From Phytohabitans sp036906915 (lineage in GTDB: Bacteria > Actinomycetota > Actinomycetes > Mycobacteriales > Micromonosporaceae): a stretch of 64,000 nucleotides of DNA. Location of the stretch: positions 62,001-126,000 of the forward strand of contig NZ_JBAKHX010000010.1 of assembly GCF_036906915.1 (NCBI RefSeq), given 5' to 3'. The translations under genes were made by a program, and so were the position numbers. Shown here in pieces: positions 24,196 to 32,649 of the stretch (position 1 is its first letter; each line of letters opens with the position of its first letter). The notes beneath the pieces were generated by a model. It was not told the DNA's origin. It saw nothing but the letters and a program-made list of their open reading frames with translations, and did no database searches.

Positions 24196-24930
24196 GTGCC
24201 CGACGATGAGCATGACTTCCTCGACAGCTACGACCCGCGTGGCTTCCCGCCGGTCGCGGTCGCTGTCGACCTGGTGATCCTGACCGTTCGCCAGGGAGAC
24301 CTGTGTGTCCTGCTGGTGCGCCGCGGCGCCCCGCCGCAACGCGGGCGCTGGGCACTGCCCGGCGGCTTCATCCGTCCAGATGAGACGCTCGACCAGGCCG
24401 CCCGTCGCGAACTGGCCGAGGAGACCGGCCTCCAGGCGGGCAGCCACCTCGAACAGCTCGCCAGCTACGGCGACCCGGACCGCGACCCTCGCATGCGCGT
24501 CGTCTCGGTCGCCTACCTGGCCATGATCCCGGATCTGCCCCAGCCGACCGCCGGCACCGACGCCAGCGACGCCCGGTACTGGCCGATCACCGACCTGGAC
24601 CGCGACGATGAGGCGGCGCTGGCCTTCGACCATGACCGCATCCTCACCGACGCCGTCGAGCGCGTCCGCGCCAAGCTCGAGTACACGGGACTGGCCACCG
24701 CATTCCTCGACGAACCGTTCACCATCGCCGACCTGCGCCGGACCTACGAGGCCATCTGGGGCGTCCCGCTACATCCCGCCAACTTCCGCCGCAAGGTCCT
24801 CTCCACACCCGGGTACGTCGTACCCACCCATGAGAAGGTCGCCACCGGCCGCGGCTGGGCCGAGCTGTACACGCGCGGCGCCATCACTCAGCTACACCCG
24901 CCAATCCTGCGCCCCCGCGACACCGCTTGA
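24196..24930 (+). CDS. NrtR-like NUDIX-domain regulator or ADP-ribose hydrolase
   Basis: This is a 244-residue protein with an N-terminal NUDIX domain and a C-terminal winged helix of the NrtR type (LEYTGLATAFLDEPFTIADL, then PANFRRKVLSTPGYVVP). NrtR proteins sense ADP-ribose and repress NAD genes. Here the NUDIX box is fully intact, Gly57-x5-Glu63-x7-Arg71-Glu-Leu-x-Glu-Glu-x-Gly-Leu79, so hydrolysis of ADP-ribose or a related nucleotide is possible in addition to sensing. The GTG at 24196 is the best start because the family N-terminus begins about there; no ribosome-binding site is obvious, suggesting a short leader. The divergent NADAR-PARG genes are the probable targets. Confidence 0.85.
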   Translation: MPDDEHDFLDSYDPRGFPPVAVAVDLVILTVRQGDLCVLLVRRGAPPQRGRWALPGGFIRPDETLDQAARRELAEETGLQAGSHLEQLASYGDPDRDPRMRVVSVAYLAMIPDLPQPTAGTDASDARYWPITDLDRDDEAALAFDHDRILTDAVERVRAKLEYTGLATAFLDEPFTIADLRRTYEAIWGVPLHPANFRRKVLSTPGYVVPTHEKVATGRGWAELYTRGAITQLHPPILRPRDTA

Positions 24931-24934
24931 GCGG

Positions 24935-25306
24935 ATGTCCCTCGCGCACTACGCCGCGCGTTTCCCGTCCCTCATGCTCTTCGTGGGGGTGGGCGACGGC
25001 CAAGGGCCGGCGCTGCACCACCCGGCCTTCCTGACGATCGAGCTGGCCACGGCGGCAGCGGGGGCGGGGGCATCGGTGGTGCTGCTGACCGACCAGTACC
25101 TGTCCCCCATCGCCGACATCGCCGAGGCGGTGCTGCCGGCGCGGGTCGACGCGCCGAGCCCGTTCGACAGCCTGGTGCCGGCGATGGCGCTGGTGGAGAG
25201 CCTGGTCGCGGGCGTGAGCGACAAGCTGGGCGACGCGGCGCGCAAGCGGTTTCGGCAGCTGGAGGACCTGCGGCCCGACCCGGATGAATCAATCACTTCA
25301 TCTTGA
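24935..25306 (+). pseudogene. C-terminal SIS-domain fragment of a MurR/RpiR-family regulator
   Basis: An open frame of 123 residues whose last 80 (ASVVLLTDQYLSPIADIAE, AVLPARVDAPSPFDSLVPAM, ALVESLVAGVSDKLGDAARK) match the end of RpiR-type regulators, where the SIS domain binds a phosphosugar. The N-terminal helix-turn-helix and the first half of SIS are missing. The first 40 residues do not resemble the family and may come from unrelated DNA. It begins five bases after the NUDIX gene, so a deletion junction probably lies at about 24930-25040. It is likely the former regulator of the amine oxidase-aminopeptidase genes downstream. Confidence 0.65.
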
Positions 25307-25366
25307 AACCGGTTACCCTCCGGCCTGTAACGTTCGCCTCAAAAAGGAAGCGCGGGAGGAGGCGAC

Positions 25367-26449
25367 GTGCAGGACGTCATCGTCGTCGGTGGCGGCGCGA
25401 TGGGCTCCGCGACCGCGTGGGCGCTGACCCGGGCCGGCCGCGAGGTGCACCTGCTGGAACAGTTCGAGCCCGGCCACACGCGTGGCGGCTCGCACGGCGC
25501 CAGCCGGATCTTCCGCCTCGTCTACTCAGAGGCCGACTACGTGGCCCTGGCCCGCCGCGCCCTGCGCGAGTGGCGCGATCTGGAGGCAGAGTCCGGCACC
25601 GCACTGCTGACCGCCACCGGCGCCATCGATCACGGGCTCGCCGGGGCGGTGCTGGCCGGCGTCACCGGCGTGCTGGCCGACCAGGGCGTGCCGTTCGAGA
25701 TCATCGACCCCACGGCGGCACGGCGCCGCTGGACCGGCATGGCGTTCGGCTCCCCCGTCCTGTACCAGCCGGACGGCGGGCGCCTGCGCTCCGACGCGGC
25801 AGTGGAGGTGCTCCAGAAGCTGGCCGCCGCCGCCGGCGCCCGGATCGAGCACGGCACGGCCGCGACCGGCGTCACGGTGCGCGGCGACGACGAGGTCGAG
25901 GTACGCACCGAAGCCGGCGTGCTGCGCGCCCGGCACGCCGTCGTGGCCGCCGGATCGTGGGCGCCCACGCTGCTGCGCGGCATGCTCGCCCTGCCGCCGA
26001 TCACCGTGACCCAGGAGCAGCCGGCACACTTCGCGCCGGTGCTCGCGGACGCGCAGTGGCCCAGCTTCATCCACTGGCGACCGGAGCACGACGCGTACGG
26101 CCTGCTCACCCCGGGCGAGGGCGTCAAGGTGGGCTTCCACGGCGCCGGCCCGACCGTCGACCCCGACCGGCGGGACTTCACCGCCACCGAGGAGGGTAAC
26201 CAGATGCTGCGCGGCTACGTCGAACGCTGGCTGCCAGGGCTCGACCCGGACACCGCCGCGCCGGTCACCTGCCTGTACGACAACACGACCGAGGGCGACT
26301 TCGTCATCGACCGGGTCGGGCCGCTCACGGTGGCCACCGGCTTCTCGGGGCACGGGTTCAAGTTCGTGCCGGTGATCGGGCGCATCGTGGCCGACCTGGT
26401 CACCGGGGCGGCTCCCGCGCCGGCGCGGTTCCGCCTGGCACACGCATGA
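25367..26449 (+). CDS. FAD-dependent amine oxidase of the monomeric sarcosine oxidase / N-methyltryptophan oxidase family
   Basis: This is a 360-residue flavoenzyme. A strong GGGAGGAGG precedes the GTG start. The dinucleotide-binding motif VVGGGAMGSATAWAL opens the protein and HGASRIFRLVYSE follows, a hallmark of the SoxA/MTOX group. The C-terminal GFSGHGFKFVPVIGRIVADL motif binds the flavin. I do not see a clear Cys for covalent FAD attachment at the usual C-terminal position; the loop there reads DFVIDRVGPL. Such enzymes oxidise N-methyl or secondary amino acids to release formaldehyde or an imine. The gene overlaps the aminopeptidase gene in ATGA, suggesting a peptide/amino-acid catabolic operon. 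Confidence 0.88.
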   Translation: MQDVIVVGGGAMGSATAWALTRAGREVHLLEQFEPGHTRGGSHGASRIFRLVYSEADYVALARRALREWRDLEAESGTALLTATGAIDHGLAGAVLAGVTGVLADQGVPFEIIDPTAARRRWTGMAFGSPVLYQPDGGRLRSDAAVEVLQKLAAAAGARIEHGTAATGVTVRGDDEVEVRTEAGVLRARHAVVAAGSWAPTLLRGMLALPPITVTQEQPAHFAPVLADAQWPSFIHWRPEHDAYGLLTPGEGVKVGFHGAGPTVDPDRRDFTATEEGNQMLRGYVERWLPGLDPDTAAPVTCLYDNTTEGDFVIDRVGPLTVATGFSGHGFKFVPVIGRIVADLVTGAAPAPARFRLAHA

Positions 26450-28953
26450 CCACCTGGCTGACGCGGGACGAGGCGCGCGAGCGGGCCGCGCTGCTGCGGG
26501 TGACCGGGTACGACGTGGCACTGACCGTCGACGGGGATGGCGAGAGGTTCGCCTCCCGGACCACCGTCACGTTCGAGTGCGCGGAGCCCGGCGCGGACTC
26601 CTTTGTGGACGTCGCCGCCGCCGTCCTTCGTTCGGCTTCCCTGAACGGCGTGCCGCTTGGCGCCCTCTCCGGTACGCGCATCGCGCTGCCGGGCCTGGCC
26701 GCGCGCAACGTGCTCATCGTCGAGGGCGATTTCGCCTACAGCACGTCGGGCGAGGGCCTGCAGCGGATCGTCGACCCGGTCGACGGGGCCGTCTACCTGT
26801 ACTCGATGACGTTCCTGGCCGAGGCGAAGCGGATGTTCGCCTGCTTCGACCAGCCGGACCTCAAGGCGCCGTTCACCTTCCACGTCACCGCACCCGAAGA
26901 CTGGGTGGTGGTCTCCAACGGCGCGGTCGCCTCCCGCGAGGGCGGCACCGTCCACTTCGCGCCGACCAAGCCGATCCCCACCTACGTGACCGCGGTCGCC
27001 GCCGGCCCCTACCACCGGGCCACCGACCGGGTCGACGGGCCGGACGGCCCCATAGGGCTCGGTCTGTACTGCCGTGCCTCGCTCGCGCCGTACCTCGACG
27101 CGGACGACATCTTCGCCGTCACCAAGGCCGGCTTCGACTTCTTCCACGAGGCGTTCGACTACCCGTACCCGTTCGGCAAGTACGACCAGATCTTCGCGCC
27201 GGAGTTCTACGCCGGCGGCATGGAGAACGCCGGCGCGGTGATCTACCGTGACGAGTTCCTGTACCGGTCCCGGGTCACCGACACCGAGCGCCTGGAACGG
27301 GCCGAGACGCTGCTGCACGAGCTGTCGCACATGTGGTTCGGCGATCTGGTGACCACCCGCTGGTGGGACGACACGTGGCTCAACGAGGCGTTCGCCACGT
27401 TCGCCGCGCACCTGTCGCTGGCCGAGGCGACCCGGTTCACGCAGTCGTGGACCGTGTTCGCCCAGCAGACCAAGGAGCACGCGTACGAGCAGGACCAGCT
27501 GCCCAGCACGCATCCCATCTCGGCGGACGTGCCGGACCAGCAGGCCGCCCTGGTCAACTTCGACGACATCACGTACGCCAAGGGCGCCTCCGTGCTCAAG
27601 CAGCTCGTCGCGTACGTGGGCCGGGACGCGTTCCTGCGGGCTCTGCGCGACTACTTCCGCCGGCACGAGTACGCCAACACGTCGCTGACGGACCTGCTGG
27701 CGGCGCTCGAACACACCAGCGGGCGGGACCTGCGGGCATGGTCGGCACAGTGGCTGACGACCTCGCAGGTCAACACGCTGCGGCCCGAGTACACCGTGGA
27801 CGGTTCCGGGCGGTTCGCGTCGTTCGCGATCCGGCAGGGCGCCCCGGCCGAGCACCCGACGTTGCGGGCGCACCGGCTCGCGATCGGCCTCTACAGCGGC
27901 GCCGACCGGCTCGAACTGATCCACCGCGTCGAGGTCGACGTCACCGGCGAGCGCACCGAGGTGCCCGCCCTGGTCGGCGTGGCCCGCCCCGATTTAGTAC
28001 TGGTAAACGACGACGACCTGACGTACGCGAAGGTACGCTTCGACCCGGCGTCGCTGGCCACCGTCACCGGCCGCATCCCCGACCTGGCCACGTCACTGCC
28101 TCGGGCACTGTGCTGGGCCGCCCTGTGGGACATGACCCGCGACGGCGAGCTGCCCGCCAGCGAGTACACCGGCCTGGTGCTGGCCGGCATCGACGCCGAG
28201 ACCGAGTTCAGCGTCTTCCACGCACTCCTGTCCAACGTGGACGTCGCGCTCCGGCGGTACACGGCGAACCCGGGGACGGGCTGGGCGGCGCTCGCCGCGA
28301 AGGCGTGGACCGCGCTGGAGCCGGCCGAACCCGGCGGCGACCGGCAGCTCGCCTGGCTGGGCGCGTTCGCCGGGTCGGCGGGCGGCACCGACCGCGCCGG
28401 CACGCTGCGCGCACTCTACGACGACGACGTCAAGGTCGAAGGGCTCGCGCTCGACCTGGACGCGCGCTGGAGGATCCTGCACGGCCTGGTGCCGTACGGG
28501 CTGGCCGGCGACGCCGACATCGAGGTCGAGCTGGCGCGCGACCGCAACTCCACCGCCGCCCTGCACGCCGCCACCGCCCGCGCGCTGCGCCCTGACTCCG
28601 GCGCCAAGGAACGCACCTGGGGGTTGCTGACCGGCGGCAGCCCGCTGACCGGTCAGACCTTCGTGGCGTACGCGGGCGGCTTCTGGCACCACGCCCAGGC
28701 CGAGTCCCTGGCGGCGTACGTGCCGCGCTACTTCGACGCGCTCGAAGACCTGTGGCGCCGCCACGAGGCCGGGCTGATCGCCAAGGAACTGACGGCACAC
28801 CTGTTCCCCACGATCGCCGGACCGTCCACCATCGACGCGGCCGACGCGTGGCTGGCGCTCGACGACACCCCAGCGGTGCAGCGCCGCCTGGTGCTGGAAA
28901 AGCGCGACGAGGCCGCCCGCGCCATCCGAAACCGCGCCCGGGATGCCCAGTGA
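26446..28953 (+). CDS. pepN: Aminopeptidase N, M1 family
   Basis: This is an 835-residue zinc aminopeptidase that removes N-terminal residues from peptides in the cytoplasm. The exopeptidase motif GGMENAG is near residue 258, the zinc site HELSHMWFGDL begins near residue 291, and the third ligand is the Glu of WLNEAFATF about 19 residues later. The C-terminal ERAP1-like helical domain is present to the end (IRNRARDAQ). The length fits actinobacterial PepN. It overlaps the flavoenzyme gene upstream by four bases and the truncated iminopeptidase downstream by four bases (GTGA), so all three were one operon. Confidence 0.95.
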   Translation: MTTWLTRDEARERAALLRVTGYDVALTVDGDGERFASRTTVTFECAEPGADSFVDVAAAVLRSASLNGVPLGALSGTRIALPGLAARNVLIVEGDFAYSTSGEGLQRIVDPVDGAVYLYSMTFLAEAKRMFACFDQPDLKAPFTFHVTAPEDWVVVSNGAVASREGGTVHFAPTKPIPTYVTAVAAGPYHRATDRVDGPDGPIGLGLYCRASLAPYLDADDIFAVTKAGFDFFHEAFDYPYPFGKYDQIFAPEFYAGGMENAGAVIYRDEFLYRSRVTDTERLERAETLLHELSHMWFGDLVTTRWWDDTWLNEAFATFAAHLSLAEATRFTQSWTVFAQQTKEHAYEQDQLPSTHPISADVPDQQAALVNFDDITYAKGASVLKQLVAYVGRDAFLRALRDYFRRHEYANTSLTDLLAALEHTSGRDLRAWSAQWLTTSQVNTLRPEYTVDGSGRFASFAIRQGAPAEHPTLRAHRLAIGLYSGADRLELIHRVEVDVTGERTEVPALVGVARPDLVLVNDDDLTYAKVRFDPASLATVTGRIPDLATSLPRALCWAALWDMTRDGELPASEYTGLVLAGIDAETEFSVFHALLSNVDVALRRYTANPGTGWAALAAKAWTALEPAEPGGDRQLAWLGAFAGSAGGTDRAGTLRALYDDDVKVEGLALDLDARWRILHGLVPYGLAGDADIEVELARDRNSTAALHAATARALRPDSGAKERTWGLLTGGSPLTGQTFVAYAGGFWHHAQAESLAAYVPRYFDALEDLWRRHEAGLIAKELTAHLFPTIAGPSTIDAADAWLALDDTPAVQRRLVLEKRDEAARAIRNRARDAQ

Positions 28954-29177
28954 CGACCGGCACCGTCGCTTACCGGGGCCACGAAACGTGGTACCAGGTC
29001 ACCGGTGACCTCCGCGCGGACCGCGCCCCACTGGTCGTGCTGCACGGCGGACCCGGCGCCGGCCACGACTACTGCCTGCCGATGCGCGCCCTCGCGGGCG
29101 ACGGCCGGGCGGTGGTCCTCTACGACCAGCTCGGCTGCGGCAACAGCACCCACCTGCCGGACGCCGACCCGGGGTGA
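28950..29177 (+). pseudogene. Proline iminopeptidase, N-terminal fragment only
   Basis: Seventy-five residues match the start of proline iminopeptidases of the alpha/beta hydrolase fold: VVLHGGPGAGHDYCLP (oxyanion HGGPG) and VVLYDQLGCGNSTHLPDADPG. It then stops at TGA. The normal protein continues for over 200 residues with the GxSxG nucleophile, and no continuation is found in the other frames of the next 140 bases. This is therefore a 3' truncation, not a frameshift. The GTG start overlaps the pepN stop. Confidence 0.8.
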
Positions 29178-29314
29178 GGGACCCCACCTGCTCCCCTACG
29201 GGCTACCCGACCTCAAAGATTGGTCGTGGAACTCAAAGCCGGTGAAGCCGCCGTTCCAGCCACGACCCGCGACGGATGATGGAATGCTAGGCCACAAAAC
29301 GGGCGAAAGAGAGC

Positions 29315-30112
29315 ATGATCGACGTGGGCGATTGGTTCCGCCGCACGATCGTGGAGACCGGCCGGCTGCCGCTCTTCTGCTTCTTTGTGGGCATGGTGGT
29401 CGGTTTCGGGTTCATCCGCACCTCGGTGCGCATGATCAGGGCACAGGTGCGCTGGTGGCCGGGGAACCTCCAACCGGGCGGCCTGCACATCCACCACGTG
29501 GTATTCGGCGTGGTGTTCATGCTGGTTGCCGGCGTAGCGGCGCTCGCGATGAGCGACACCACCGGACCCGGGATCGCGGTGGCGGCGACCGTCTTCGGCG
29601 TCGGCGCCGCACTCACGCTCGACGAGTTCGCGCTGATCCTGCGCTTGGAGGACGTCTACTGGTCTGAGCAGGGGCGCACCTCCGTCGACGCCGTTTTCGT
29701 CGCGGTCTCGCTCACCGGCCTGCTGCTGTTGGGAGTCCGGCCGATCGGCCTGGACGACTTCCGGGCCGCGCGGGTGGAGGGTGGCGGTGCGGCGTTGTGG
29801 TGGACCGCATTCGTCAGCGCGGTGATCAACTTCAGCTTCGCGGCGATCACACTGCTCAAAGGCAAGATCTGGACCGGCATCATCGGCCTCTTCCTGCCGA
29901 TCCTCATCCTCGTCGGTGCGATCCGGCTCGCGCGTCCGCACTCGCCATGGTCTCGCTGGCGCTATCACCGCCCGGGCGCCCGCGCGGCGCGCAAGCTGGC
30001 CCGAGCTGAGCGTCGGGAGGACAAGGTACGCGCGCCACTGGCGCGGGCCGGGGCACGCCTGCAGGACCTTGTCGCGGGCCAGCCCAGCTCCCCCGATCGC
30101 CGCCTCCGCTAA
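29315..30112 (+). CDS. Six-helix integral membrane protein of unknown function
   Basis: This is a 265-residue protein with six hydrophobic segments (for example LPLFCFFVGMVVGFGFI, VVFGVVFMLVAGVAALAM, VFVAVSLTGLLLLGV, IIGLFLPILILVGAIRL) and a basic C-terminal tail of about 55 residues. The motif HIHHVVFG before the second helix and LDEFALILRLEDVYW after the third are distinctive; histidines and acidic residues near the membrane could bind metal. I know it only as a conserved actinobacterial membrane protein without a function. The 268 bases after it hold no gene I can defend. Confidence 0.7.
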   Translation: MIDVGDWFRRTIVETGRLPLFCFFVGMVVGFGFIRTSVRMIRAQVRWWPGNLQPGGLHIHHVVFGVVFMLVAGVAALAMSDTTGPGIAVAATVFGVGAALTLDEFALILRLEDVYWSEQGRTSVDAVFVAVSLTGLLLLGVRPIGLDDFRAARVEGGGAALWWTAFVSAVINFSFAAITLLKGKIWTGIIGLFLPILILVGAIRLARPHSPWSRWRYHRPGARAARKLARAERREDKVRAPLARAGARLQDLVAGQPSSPDRRLR

Positions 30113-30308
30113 GGGCCTGCTGCCGGGCCTTGAAGACGACGCGCTGGAGTCGTACAAGGTCCGCGAGGACCTTGGCCGCAACCGGCCACAGGAATTCGGC
30201 GCGCGCACGGTGGAACTGCGGGAGAAGGCACCCCCGCAAGCCGAGCCAGCCGGGAGCGCTCAAGAAGACCATCGACGCCGTACTGCACTAGGGCGGCGCG
30301 TGCCTGAG

Positions 30309-30333
30309 GGTTCGGACGCGCCGGGCTGGGTAA
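30309..30333 (+). promoter_or_regulatory. SigB-like promoter before the CsbD gene
   Basis: GGTTCG (30309-30314) and GGGTAA (30328-30333) fit the actinomycete SigB-type promoter GNNT-N14-16-GGGTA. The spacing is 14 bases counted from GTTC. Transcription would start about 30340, giving a 40-base leader to the CsbD start with AGGAGG at 30370-30375. CsbD-like genes are stress-controlled in several bacteria, so site and gene agree. Confidence 0.5.
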
Positions 30334-30380
30334 CCACTGCACGACTGCCGCATTGGCCGTCGACGTAGCAGGAGGTTTCC

Positions 30381-30554
30381 ATGGGCCTGGATGACAAGGT
30401 CGATAACAAGGCTGAAGAGTTGGGTGGCAAGGCCAAGGAGCGTGTCGGTGAGGCCACCAACGACAAGGATCTAGAGGCCGAGGGCAAGGGCGACCAGGCT
30501 GGCGCCAACCTGAAGCAGGCCGGTGAAAAGGTCAAGGACGCCTTCAAGGACTGA
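30381..30554 (+). CDS. CsbD-family general stress protein
   Basis: This is a 57-residue, highly charged, hydrophilic protein: MGLDDKVDNKAEELGGKAKE, then VGEATNDKDLEAEG and ANLKQAGEKVKDAF. The repeated K-x-x-E/GK pattern is the CsbD signature. The family is induced by general stress and is thought to be largely disordered or a small helical bundle; the molecular role is unknown. A perfect AGGAGG lies five bases before the ATG, and a SigB-type promoter is about 40 bases upstream. Confidence 0.9.
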   Translation: MGLDDKVDNKAEELGGKAKERVGEATNDKDLEAEGKGDQAGANLKQAGEKVKDAFKD

Positions 30555-30652
30555 GTACACCGAATGCCACAACGATGCGGCGGCCCGCGACCCCAGGTCG
30601 TGGGCCGTCACATCTGTCTGCACACGCGTCCGGCGGAAGGTGAGCCGAACTG

Positions 30653-31660
30653 ATGGATGCGGCCGAGAGTCTGGCCGGCGGCCGGGCGGTCCGGTCAGCG
30701 GTCGTCGTCAACCCCGCCAAGGTCGACGACCTCGATGGGTTCCGCGCGAGCGTCGACGGTGTGCTGACCGCAGCGGGGTGGCCGGCGCCGCATTGGTACC
30801 AGACCACGCGCGAGGACCCGGGACGCGCCCAGACGGCGGCGGCGGTCGAAGCTGGCGCCGAGATCGTCTTCGTTGCCGGCGGCGATGGCACCATCCTGTC
30901 CGCGGTCTCCGCGCTCGTGGGCACGGACACCGCGATGGCGGTCCTGCCCTCGGGCACCGGCAACCTGCTCGCCGCGAACCTCGGCCTCTCCACCGACGTG
31001 GCGGCCGGGCTCGAGGTGGCACTGGAGGGCGGCCTGCGCCGGCTGGACGTGGGAGAGGTCGACGGGCACCACTTCACCGTCATGGCCGGGATGGGATTTG
31101 ACGCCCGCATGCTCGACGCGACCTCGGACAACGCGAAGGCGCGCATCGGCTGGCCCGCGTACGTGCTCGGCGCCTTGCGGCATATCACCGACCGGCGGAT
31201 GGATGTCACGGTCCGCATCGACGGCGGCAGGCCGATCCGGCGCCGGGCACAGACCGTGCTCGTGGCCAACGTCGGGCGCCTACAGGGAGGCGTGCGCCTG
31301 CTGACCGAGGCCAAGCCGGACGACGGCCTGCTGGACGTGGCGATCCTGACCCCCCGCCACCTGCGGCACTGGCTGGCGCTGGGCTGGGCGGTGCTGCGGC
31401 GCAGGAAACGGGTGCCCTCGATGGAGGTGTTCCGCGGGACCCGCGTGGAGGTGGCCTGCGACCGGGTTCAGCCCCGGCAGCTGGATGGCGACCTCATCGA
31501 GCCGAGCCGGCTGCTGAACGTACAGGTGCTCCCGAAGGTCCTCTGGCTGTGTGTGCCGCAGCCGGCCGGCCACCCGGACCTGGCTAAGGACGCCGACGCG
31601 GCCGCCGAGCGCGCCCACCGCCGCGGCGAGGGCAGATCGCCCGGCGATCAGCGGGTTTGA
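30653..31660 (+). CDS. Diacylglycerol kinase-family lipid kinase
   Basis: This is a 335-residue cytoplasmic kinase of the DAGK/YegS/BmrU family that phosphorylates diacylglycerol or a related lipid. The nucleotide-binding GGDGT is at residues 76-80 (VFVAGGDGTILSAV), followed by LPSGTGNLLAANLGL and the C-terminal domain with DDGLLDVAILTP. The last 30 residues form an acidic/basic tail absent from short homologues. It stands between CsbD and the methyltransferase in the same direction; a functional link to either is not evident. Confidence 0.9.
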   Translation: MDAAESLAGGRAVRSAVVVNPAKVDDLDGFRASVDGVLTAAGWPAPHWYQTTREDPGRAQTAAAVEAGAEIVFVAGGDGTILSAVSALVGTDTAMAVLPSGTGNLLAANLGLSTDVAAGLEVALEGGLRRLDVGEVDGHHFTVMAGMGFDARMLDATSDNAKARIGWPAYVLGALRHITDRRMDVTVRIDGGRPIRRRAQTVLVANVGRLQGGVRLLTEAKPDDGLLDVAILTPRHLRHWLALGWAVLRRRKRVPSMEVFRGTRVEVACDRVQPRQLDGDLIEPSRLLNVQVLPKVLWLCVPQPAGHPDLAKDADAAAERAHRRGEGRSPGDQRV

Positions 31661-31715
31661 TACGCCGCGGTCAGGGAACATTTGCCGCATATCTTGGCCT
31701 GATCTTGGGGGTTAC

Positions 31716-32444
31716 ATGACGGCATCCACGGTCAGGACCCGCTCGCCAGGCGCTGACCTCCGCTTCGGGCTGCTGCGGTTCCCGGGCGTGTATCGCCCGC
31801 AGGCGGACACGGCGCTACTGGCCGCCGCCACGGCTGCCGCGCCAATCCCGCTCGGCGCGCGGGTGCTCGATGTGTGTACGGGCAGCGGGGCGCTTGCGGT
31901 GACGGCGGCCCGGCTCGGAGCGGCCGAGGTGACCGCGGTGGACGTGTCCCGGCGAGCCGTGATGTGTGTGCGGCTCAACGCGTGGACGCGCGGGTTGCCG
32001 GTACGCGCGCGGCGCGGCTCGCTCGCCGACCTCCTGGCGGCGCCGCCGTGGCGAGGCGACGAGCCAGCGGGCGGCCCCTACGACGTGGTGCTCGCCAACC
32101 CGCCTTACGTACCCTGCCCATCCACGACGGCGCCGACCGGGCGCGAGCGCGCCTGGGACGCCGGGCCAGACGGTCGCGCCGTCCTGGACCCGTTCTGCGC
32201 GGCGGCGCCCGGACTGCTGTCCGCCGCGGGTTTCGTACTGCTGGTGCACTCACACGTGTCCGATGTGGAACGGTCGCTCGCCCTGCTGCGACAGGGCGGC
32301 CTCCAGACTGCGGTGGTGGCGCGGCAACGGGTGCCGTTCGGCCCCGTCATGTGGGCGCGCGCCGCGTACCTGGAAGAAACCGGGCTGGTGAGACGCGGCC
32401 AGCGTCACGAGGACCTGGTGGTGATCCGTGCCTCCCGCCGCTGA
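31716..32444 (+). CDS. HemK/PrmC-like class I methyltransferase
   Basis: This is a 242-residue SAM-dependent methyltransferase. Motif I is LDVCTGSGA (residues 51-59), followed by VTAVDVSRRAV. The catalytic NPPY (residues 128-131, in LANPPYVPCPS) marks enzymes that methylate an amide or amine nitrogen, such as the release-factor glutamine methyltransferases. It lacks the N-terminal helical domain of PrmC, so it is closer to the MTQ2-like short forms. The next gene starts inside its 3' end (17-base overlap), tying it to the CDGSH protein. The substrate is unknown. Confidence 0.85.
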   Translation: MTASTVRTRSPGADLRFGLLRFPGVYRPQADTALLAAATAAAPIPLGARVLDVCTGSGALAVTAARLGAAEVTAVDVSRRAVMCVRLNAWTRGLPVRARRGSLADLLAAPPWRGDEPAGGPYDVVLANPPYVPCPSTTAPTGRERAWDAGPDGRAVLDPFCAAAPGLLSAAGFVLLVHSHVSDVERSLALLRQGGLQTAVVARQRVPFGPVMWARAAYLEETGLVRRGQRHEDLVVIRASRR

Positions 32445-32649
32445 GCCGCGCCGGGTCGTCGTGGTGCCCGGCGGGCCGGTGCTGGTGGAAGGGCCGGTGG
32501 AGCTGGTGCTGCCGGACGGCACGTCGGTCCGCTCGGAACGGTTCATGGTGGCGGTGTGCGCGTGCCGCCGCAGCAAGCGATATCCGTTCTGCGACACCAG
32601 CCACCGCCGCCGCGTGCGCGTGGAGGCGGAGGCGCGGGAGTCAGAGTAG
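32428..32649 (+). CDS. CDGSH-type iron-sulfur protein
   Basis: This is a 73-residue protein with one CDGSH (mitoNEET-like) zinc-finger-like motif: Cys44-x-Cys46, then Cys55-Asp-Thr-Ser-His59 in YPFCDTSH. These three Cys and one His bind a [2Fe-2S] cluster in the family; the central Gly is Thr here, which also occurs in other bacterial members. There is no membrane anchor. The GTG start lies inside the methyltransferase gene, and the 3' end overlaps the oppositely oriented iron enzyme gene by nine bases. Such tight convergence suggests a long-conserved arrangement. Confidence 0.88.
   Translation: MPPAAEPRRVVVVPGGPVLVEGPVELVLPDGTSVRSERFMVAVCACRRSKRYPFCDTSHRRRVRVEAEARESE

Noticed and set aside
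29178..29314. Frameshifted continuation of the proline iminopeptidase
   Set aside because: None of the three frames downstream resembles the missing part of the enzyme, so truncation is the better explanation.
30113..30308. Frame ending ALKKTIDAVLH before the CsbD promoter
   Set aside because: It looks slightly protein-like, but there is no start, no recognisable domain and only about 20 convincing codons.
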